The position numbers and the translations under genes were made by a program. This document shows positions 59,205 to 64,000 of a stretch of DNA of 64,000 nucleotides, in pieces (position 1 is the stretch's first letter; every line of letters begins with the position of its first letter). The notes beneath the pieces were generated by a model that worked only from the letters and a program-made list of their open reading frames with translations, was not told the DNA's origin and ran no database searches. This DNA comes from Ipomoea triloba. Its lineage: Eukaryota > Streptophyta > Magnoliopsida > Solanales > Convolvulaceae. The DNA is taken from assembly GCF_003576645.1 (NCBI RefSeq), contig NC_044923.1, positions 2,837,721-2,901,720 of the forward strand, written 5' to 3'.

Positions 59205-62200
59205 TCAAATGGGAGAAGGAAGGGTGGTGGGATCGGCCGAGGAAGGGATATCCGGCCCGACCCGGCACCCTTCAAGCATGAACACCACGTCAGTCATGGA
59301 AGGTCTCTCCAGCGGATCAGGCATGGTGCAAAGCAGACCCACTTTAACTCCCAGCAAGAACTCTTCCCATTCGGACGACTCCGGGTCAAGCTCCAGCAAA
59401 CCCGGTTCAAGCAGCTCGGAGATTTGCCCTCTCTGCAACTGTCTCTTCACCCACTTGACAATATCTTCATCGCCGTTGAACATCACCGGTTTTCTCCCGG
59501 TGAGGATTTCTAGTAACACGATCCCAAAGCTGTACACGTCGGCCTCTTTTGTGGGTAGCCCGGTTAAGGTGACCTCCGGGGCTACATAGCCTAGAGTCCC
59601 CACCGGGGCGGCCGAGGTGGAGGCGGCCCCGCCCACGGCCGCCGCCTTGGTGAGCTTTTCTAAGCCGAAATCGGTTAGATGAGCTTCGAAATCGGCGTCG
59701 AAAAGAACATTATGTGGTTTGATATCAGCGTGGGTTATTCGAACTGAATGCAAGTAGGCTAATCCCCGGGCAATCCCGAGGGCGATTAAGTGGCGCATTG
59801 GCCAGTTAAGAACATGGCCGTCTTGGTGAGATGCTTCTTGTAAAAGAGTGGCTAAATTGCCGTTAGGCATGTAGTCATATACTAGTAGCCGGACGTCCGG
59901 GGGAGGTCCGGGGTAATATCCCCGGAGAACGGTGAGATTCCGGTGTCTGACTTTGCCTAGAGACTCAGCTTCTTTCCGGAAAGTGTGTTCTTCAATTGAG
60001 GTATCCGGGAGGCGGCGAATGGAGAGGACCATTCCATCTGCATAATTAGCTTTGAATTCAACTCCAAATTTCCCTCTGCTCAACACATTCTCCTCATCAA
60101 ATTGCCTTGTGGCTTCCACTGTCTCTGCATAAGTGATCTTGTTGTTGAACATTATGAGCTTAGGCCCTCCTCCATTTTCGCCGCTTCCTCGTCCCGTTTC
60201 TCCCCCCGAGCTAGCCCGCCCCGGGCTGCGCTTCTTCTCGCCCACGCCCCCGCCTCTCAGCTTCCTGTTCCATTGAATCAGGCTGTAGATATAGCCACAG
60301 CAGCAGAATGTGAGGACAATTAGTCCTATTGCAGACAGAACAATGAGCAAAATCAGCTTCTTTCTCCTTTGTTTCGCCTCCTTGTCATTCTTGCACTCCT
60401 TCAATGGCTTCCCACACAGACCATCATTGTTAGCAAACAGAGATGGGTTGTTGAAGAGAGAGCCCAATGGGAGCGGGATTTCGCCCTCGAGATGGTTGTG
60501 GGAAACATTGAAGAATTTCAGAGAACTCAGGTGCAGATTTGAGGGGATTGTGTTGCTCAAATTATTGGATGAGAGATCTAATATTGCCAGGTTTGATAGC
60601 CTTGATAAGGAGTCTGGAATGCCACCTGATATGTTATTTGAATCTAACAAAAGGGTAGCCAATAAGGAGCAATTGGAGATCTCTTCTGGGATTTCTCCTG
60701 TTAAACCATTATGGCTCAAATGAAGCTCTTTGAGGTGAGATAAATGGGAGAATTCATTGGGGACTTTCCCTCTTAGATGATTGTGTTGAAGCTCCACCAC
60801 TTCAAGAGCAGAACAGTTGCCCAATTCAAGTGGAATTGAGCCATTGATTCTGTTCTTGGAAAGAGACAGAACTTTCAAGGATCTCAGGAACCCAAATGTG
60901 GAAGAAATCTGCCCAGAAAAGCCATTAGATGACAGATTCAAGTACTCCAGACTGGACAAACTGCTGAACCCTTCAGGAACATCTCCGGTGAACTCATTTT
61001 CTTGTAAAGCAACAGCTTGCAAACTGGGCAGCCCAAAAAGCTCAATGGGCAATGCTCCAGACAGGTTTTGTTTACTCAAATCAAGAGTCTTGAGCCACAA
61101 TAAGCTTCCGATACTCGCCGGAACCCTCCCGGAGAACCCACATTTGCTCAAATTCAGAGCCTCTAAACCATTCAGGTTCTCAATATCCACCGGAATTTCG
61201 CCGGAGAATTTGTTGCCACTCAAATTCAAGGTGCTCAAATTGCTAAGCAGCATCAGCTCCTGGGGCAAATTCCCACTCAAATTATTGCTGCTTAAATCCA
61301 AATACACAAGCTGATTAAGACCACCAAAACTCGCAGGAATCGAACCATTGAAAAGATTGTTACCAAGCGACAACAATGTCAAGCTCTTCATCCCTCCTAA
61401 GAACTCCGGAATCAAACCGGGAAACCGATTCCCACTAACATCAAGTAACTGCAGCTTCCGGCATTTCTGAATACTATCCGGAATTTTTCCGGCGAGTGAG
61501 TTGTTAGCCACGTTTAGCTCCTCTAGCATTCTTAAATTTCCGAGATTGCTAGGTAAAGCTCCGGAAATCGAATTTCCAGATATATCAAGAACTTTTAGGC
61601 TAGAAATGCTCAACAGCCAATTGGGGAAAACGCCATTTATGTGATTCCCGTGAAGGCCGAGAACCTCCAAAACACTTGAGGAGCAAACTGCATTTTCCGG
61701 GTTGACTAAGCCCGTGAGTTCATTAAACCCTAGCTCAACAATCCTTATAGTATGAGCATTATTGACTGAGGCTTTACACAAGAGCGATGCAGGGACCACG
61801 CCTGTGAGTTGGTTATGCGATAGTGAGATGACTTGCAGGTTCGGAAGTGAGCCAATCGTCGCCGGCAAGAGTCCTCGGAGATTATTGTCGCCGGCGGAGA
61901 AGTGTATCAGCGAGGAACAGTTGGAGATCGCCGACGGTATAGTTCCGTAGAGGTGGTTGGAATCGAGCCAGAGGTACTGTAGGTTCTGGAGCGCTCCAAT
62001 GCCGGCCGGAATTTCTCCGGTGAAGCGGTTGAACGACAGGTTTAGCAGCTCGAGGTCGGCGGCGGCGGAGAGGTTGGCCGGGACTTCGCCGGAGAAAACG
62101 TTGGAGGAGAGATCCAGGAACCGGAGACTAGGAGGAACACCGCCGGGGATTCCACCGGACATAAAGTTCCGAGCCACATTAAGAACCTGTAGATTCGTCA

Positions 62201-62642
62201 AATTCGAAATCCCCGGCGGGAGGTCGCCGGAGAGCGAGTTGTTATGCAAATAAACCGCACGCAACAGAGAGCACTCCGACAGCCCCCGCGGAATAGAGCC
62301 GTTGAGGTTGTTAGAATGCAGGCTTAACCTACGCAGCTGGCGCAAGTTAGCAATCCTTTCCGTTATCCGTCCCCGAAGTTTAAGGCGCGGAAGGCGGAGT
62401 TCACGAACACGGCCGCCGTCACACCCAATCCCCACCCAATCACACGGCGCCGCCGCCGTGGAAACATCCCAGCCGTCCAATGCGCCAAGCGGATCCTCCA
62501 AGTTCCCCTTAAACGCCATTAACGCCTCAACCTCCATCTCCTCCGGCGTCATCGCCGCCGCGGAGGAAATTAACAACAAATGCAGAAACAACGCCGCCGC
62601 GGCGGCGAAGAAGGAAGAAACAGAAAAAGTAGCCGTTGACAT
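59205..62642 (-). CDS. LRR receptor-like kinase, At4g36180-like, with degenerate kinase motifs
   Basis: Intronless, 1,145 aa. Signal peptide at 1-30; LRRNT domain (EALMAFKGNLEDPLGALDGW) with CDWVGIGC; then more than 20 plant-type LRRs to about 725; transmembrane helix about 763-785; Gly/Arg-rich juxtamembrane; kinase domain about 850-1125. Overall closeness to Arabidopsis At4g36180 is strong from memory, including VLRGYYPGPPPDVRLLVYDY, DEDIVKWVKRQLQRGQ and EGCRVGPDIPSSADPT at the end. Kinase oddities: P-loop SRGKFGVEFKA lacks the first and second consensus Gly; the VAIK lysine is Arg876 (LSIRRL); HRD is HAD (971-973), so non-RD; DFG (991-993) and the APE-like YVAPE remain. The Arg at the VAIK site and a divergent P-loop are, as I recall, also in At4g36180, so the subfamily is probably an atypical or pseudo-kinase that signals through partners. 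Ligand unknown. The start MSTATFSV is the first in-frame ATG before a good signal peptide. Confidence 0.94.
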   Translation of the reverse strand: MSTATFSVSSFFAAAAALFLHLLLISSAAAMTPEEMEVEALMAFKGNLEDPLGALDGWDVSTAAAPCDWVGIGCDGGRVRELRLPRLKLRGRITERIANLRQLRRLSLHSNNLNGSIPRGLSECSLLRAVYLHNNSLSGDLPPGISNLTNLQVLNVARNFMSGGIPGGVPPSLRFLDLSSNVFSGEVPANLSAAADLELLNLSFNRFTGEIPAGIGALQNLQYLWLDSNHLYGTIPSAISNCSSLIHFSAGDNNLRGLLPATIGSLPNLQVISLSHNQLTGVVPASLLCKASVNNAHTIRIVELGFNELTGLVNPENAVCSSSVLEVLGLHGNHINGVFPNWLLSISSLKVLDISGNSISGALPSNLGNLRMLEELNVANNSLAGKIPDSIQKCRKLQLLDVSGNRFPGLIPEFLGGMKSLTLLSLGNNLFNGSIPASFGGLNQLVYLDLSSNNLSGNLPQELMLLSNLSTLNLSGNKFSGEIPVDIENLNGLEALNLSKCGFSGRVPASIGSLLWLKTLDLSKQNLSGALPIELFGLPSLQAVALQENEFTGDVPEGFSSLSSLEYLNLSSNGFSGQISSTFGFLRSLKVLSLSKNRINGSIPLELGNCSALEVVELQHNHLRGKVPNEFSHLSHLKELHLSHNGLTGEIPEEISNCSLLATLLLDSNNISGGIPDSLSRLSNLAILDLSSNNLSNTIPSNLHLSSLKFFNVSHNHLEGEIPLPLGSLFNNPSLFANNDGLCGKPLKECKNDKEAKQRRKKLILLIVLSAIGLIVLTFCCCGYIYSLIQWNRKLRGGGVGEKKRSPGRASSGGETGRGSGENGGGPKLIMFNNKITYAETVEATRQFDEENVLSRGKFGVEFKANYADGMVLSIRRLPDTSIEEHTFRKEAESLGKVRHRNLTVLRGYYPGPPPDVRLLVYDYMPNGNLATLLQEASHQDGHVLNWPMRHLIALGIARGLAYLHSVRITHADIKPHNVLFDADFEAHLTDFGLEKLTKAAAVGGAASTSAAPVGTLGYVAPEVTLTGLPTKEADVYSFGIVLLEILTGRKPVMFNGDEDIVKWVKRQLQRGQISELLEPGLLELDPESSEWEEFLLGVKVGLLCTMPDPLERPSMTDVVFMLEGCRVGPDIPSSADPTTLPSPI

Positions 62643-63557
62643 GAGAGCGGGGGAGAAGGCTATGGGAGCGTATTGCAGACTGAGAATGAGAAGAAAGAAG
62701 ATGACAAGATCGAGGCCATGTGTAAGGGCGAAGTGCGTTTAGTTTTTGTAAGTATTGTAGGGTTCCATTTTCTCTCTTCCCAAAGGCGTTTTTAGATTTT
62801 TTGTGTATAAAAAGAGAGATAACACAAAGAAGCTCTGCTGGAAACGCCCCTTTTTCATATGCCGACGGCTAATATAATTAACAATCATTATATAAATCAA
62901 ATTTTATCTTATGTTTAGCTGGACCATAGTTCAAAACAACGTTTTTTTTTATGCAACAAAAATAATGTTATTATAGATACATAATTTATTAACTGTAATC
63001 CACAGTCTATTAATTACCATTAGATTAAAAAAAGTATTCCAGCATGAGATTAAACTGTGAATGGTAACATTTGGTACAAGGTGAACTAGAATTGCAGGAA
63101 TGTCCTTTGTTAATTTGAATATTACTTTCTCTATCCTGACAATACCGTTTCATTTGAATGAATATGTATATTTAATATACTGGTTAAATTATAGTGTATT
63201 TTAATTGTGCATATGAAAGTTGGGTCAGATTTACTACCGCATCTGGTATCTTCACCACTGTGAAACTGATGTCACATTGGTACACATTTTTTGAATTTAA
63301 ATTATATTACCGATCTGCTTATCAATTGTCTCATATTGTTAGGTTAATTGCCATTTTTTCAATATAAAAAAAAAACAACAAAAAATTGCATAAAAAGATG
63401 CTCTCGCCACTCTAATATTGTTCACTGTCAAAATAAATTACACAGCAACTGCAGACCATCCAAAATGGATTAAATTGTAAATAACTTTTGTCAATATTCA
63501 AATTAAACCAAATATATAAAATGGGAGAGAGGGATTGGAGTATTAAGACGAAGGTTA
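62643..63557. other. LRR-RLK promoter side and AT-rich spacer
   Basis: 5' leader and promoter of the receptor kinase; a possible TATA word attatataaat lies at about 62886. No other gene. Confidence 0.45.
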
Positions 63558-63942
63558 GGCCTTCACCATTAGTGAAAATTGGCACAAGATTTTAGCCCTC
63601 AAAACTAGTGCTTGGGTTTAATACAAATAGGAAGAATGAAAATTTGGCCAACTTTTTCTCCTGCAAGTGTAAAAATTTTATCAGAAATGAGTGGGCCCCA
63701 CCTGACATTTTGATTTGCGCCTCACATGCGTGAGGCGCAAATCATGCGCCCAGGCGGGCGCGTGCACTGCACGCACTTGCCTGGGCGCGTTATATTATTT
63801 TTTTTTAGCTTTTTAATTTTTTTTGGTCAGCTTTGTTTTGGGTTTTTTATTTTTTCTTCTTCCACCTCATTCTCTCTTTCCTAATCACACTTACAAAATC
63901 TCCTCAAAATCTACACTAAAGTTTATACTATTGGAGAAGGCC
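63558..63942. mobile_element. Tourist-like MITE with stacked GC-rich hairpins
   Basis: The termini ggccttcaccatt and, from the right, ggccttctccaatag are flanked by TTA at 63555-63557 and 63943-63945. The core has a perfect 9-bp stem GCGCCTCAC/GTGAGGCGC (63718-63739), then GCGCCCAGGC/GCCTGGGCGC around an inner gcgtgca/tgcacgc (about 63746-63788). 385 bp, no coding capacity. Confidence 0.8.
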
Positions 63943-64000
63943 TTATAAAGGATTAAGCGTCACTTCAATAATGTGGGAAAGCATAATATAGATAGAGGCA
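63943..64000. other. right edge spacer
   Basis: AT-rich, no feature seen. Confidence 0.4.

Overview
This is a stretch of plant nuclear genome. The genes have GT-AG introns, the intergenic DNA is AT-rich and full of small non-autonomous transposons and SINEs, and the proteins are plant-type (BASIC PENTACYSTEINE factor, group I bZIP, plant glyoxal oxidase-like secreted oxidases, an LRR-XI/VII-type receptor kinase, histone H3.3). A eudicot is nearly certain. An asterid (for example Solanales) is my guess and rests only on overall impression.

Region by region. 1-3402: an RCC2-like (RCC1-repeat) gene on the minus strand, 13 exons visible, cut by the left edge. 4186-5822: a Mutator-like element that has captured pieces of two host genes (NFD6-like and a cold-shock-domain/zinc-knuckle protein). 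7036-9834: a four-exon group I bZIP gene (minus). 10923-11120: a degenerate 18S-ITS1 rDNA fragment. 11594-12227: a transposon with an internal minisatellite. 15263-16441: a BPC4/5/6-class GAGA-binding factor (minus), whose last 416 coding bases are repeated at 13365-13780 because 1,897 bp is duplicated exactly around a single N. 20242-21943: a TMEM234-like small membrane protein (minus), head-to-head with histone H3.3 (22567-24216, plus) across a 623-bp promoter region with site II, CCAAT, histone octamer and TATA motifs.

24217-34820 has no intact gene: it holds MITEs, tRNA-like SINEs, a Ulp1-like remnant, microsatellites, and a second exact duplication around an N (31747-34680) that includes an LTR end with a tRNA-Met primer-binding site. 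34821-36482 and 44273-45931 are two single-exon secreted copper-radical oxidase (glyoxal/galactose oxidase-like) paralogues in the same orientation, separated by 7.8 kb of SINEs, MITEs and a 650-bp Mutator-like foldback element with a perfect 9-bp target duplication. 46-53 kb is repeat-rich intergenic DNA with a nest of inverted MITEs. 53158-54966 is the V-ATPase proteolipid subunit c gene (plus). 59205-62642 is an intronless LRR receptor-like kinase (minus) resembling Arabidopsis At4g36180, with several kinase motifs altered. The right end has a MITE carrying stacked GC-rich hairpins.

The genes do not form one pathway; this is ordinary plant gene order. The points most worth a second look are the gene-capturing MULE, the two N-bounded exact duplications (probable assembly artefacts that create a false partial gene), the foldback MULE, the MITE nest, and the decayed rDNA insertion. 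I found no clear evidence of a wholly new biological system.
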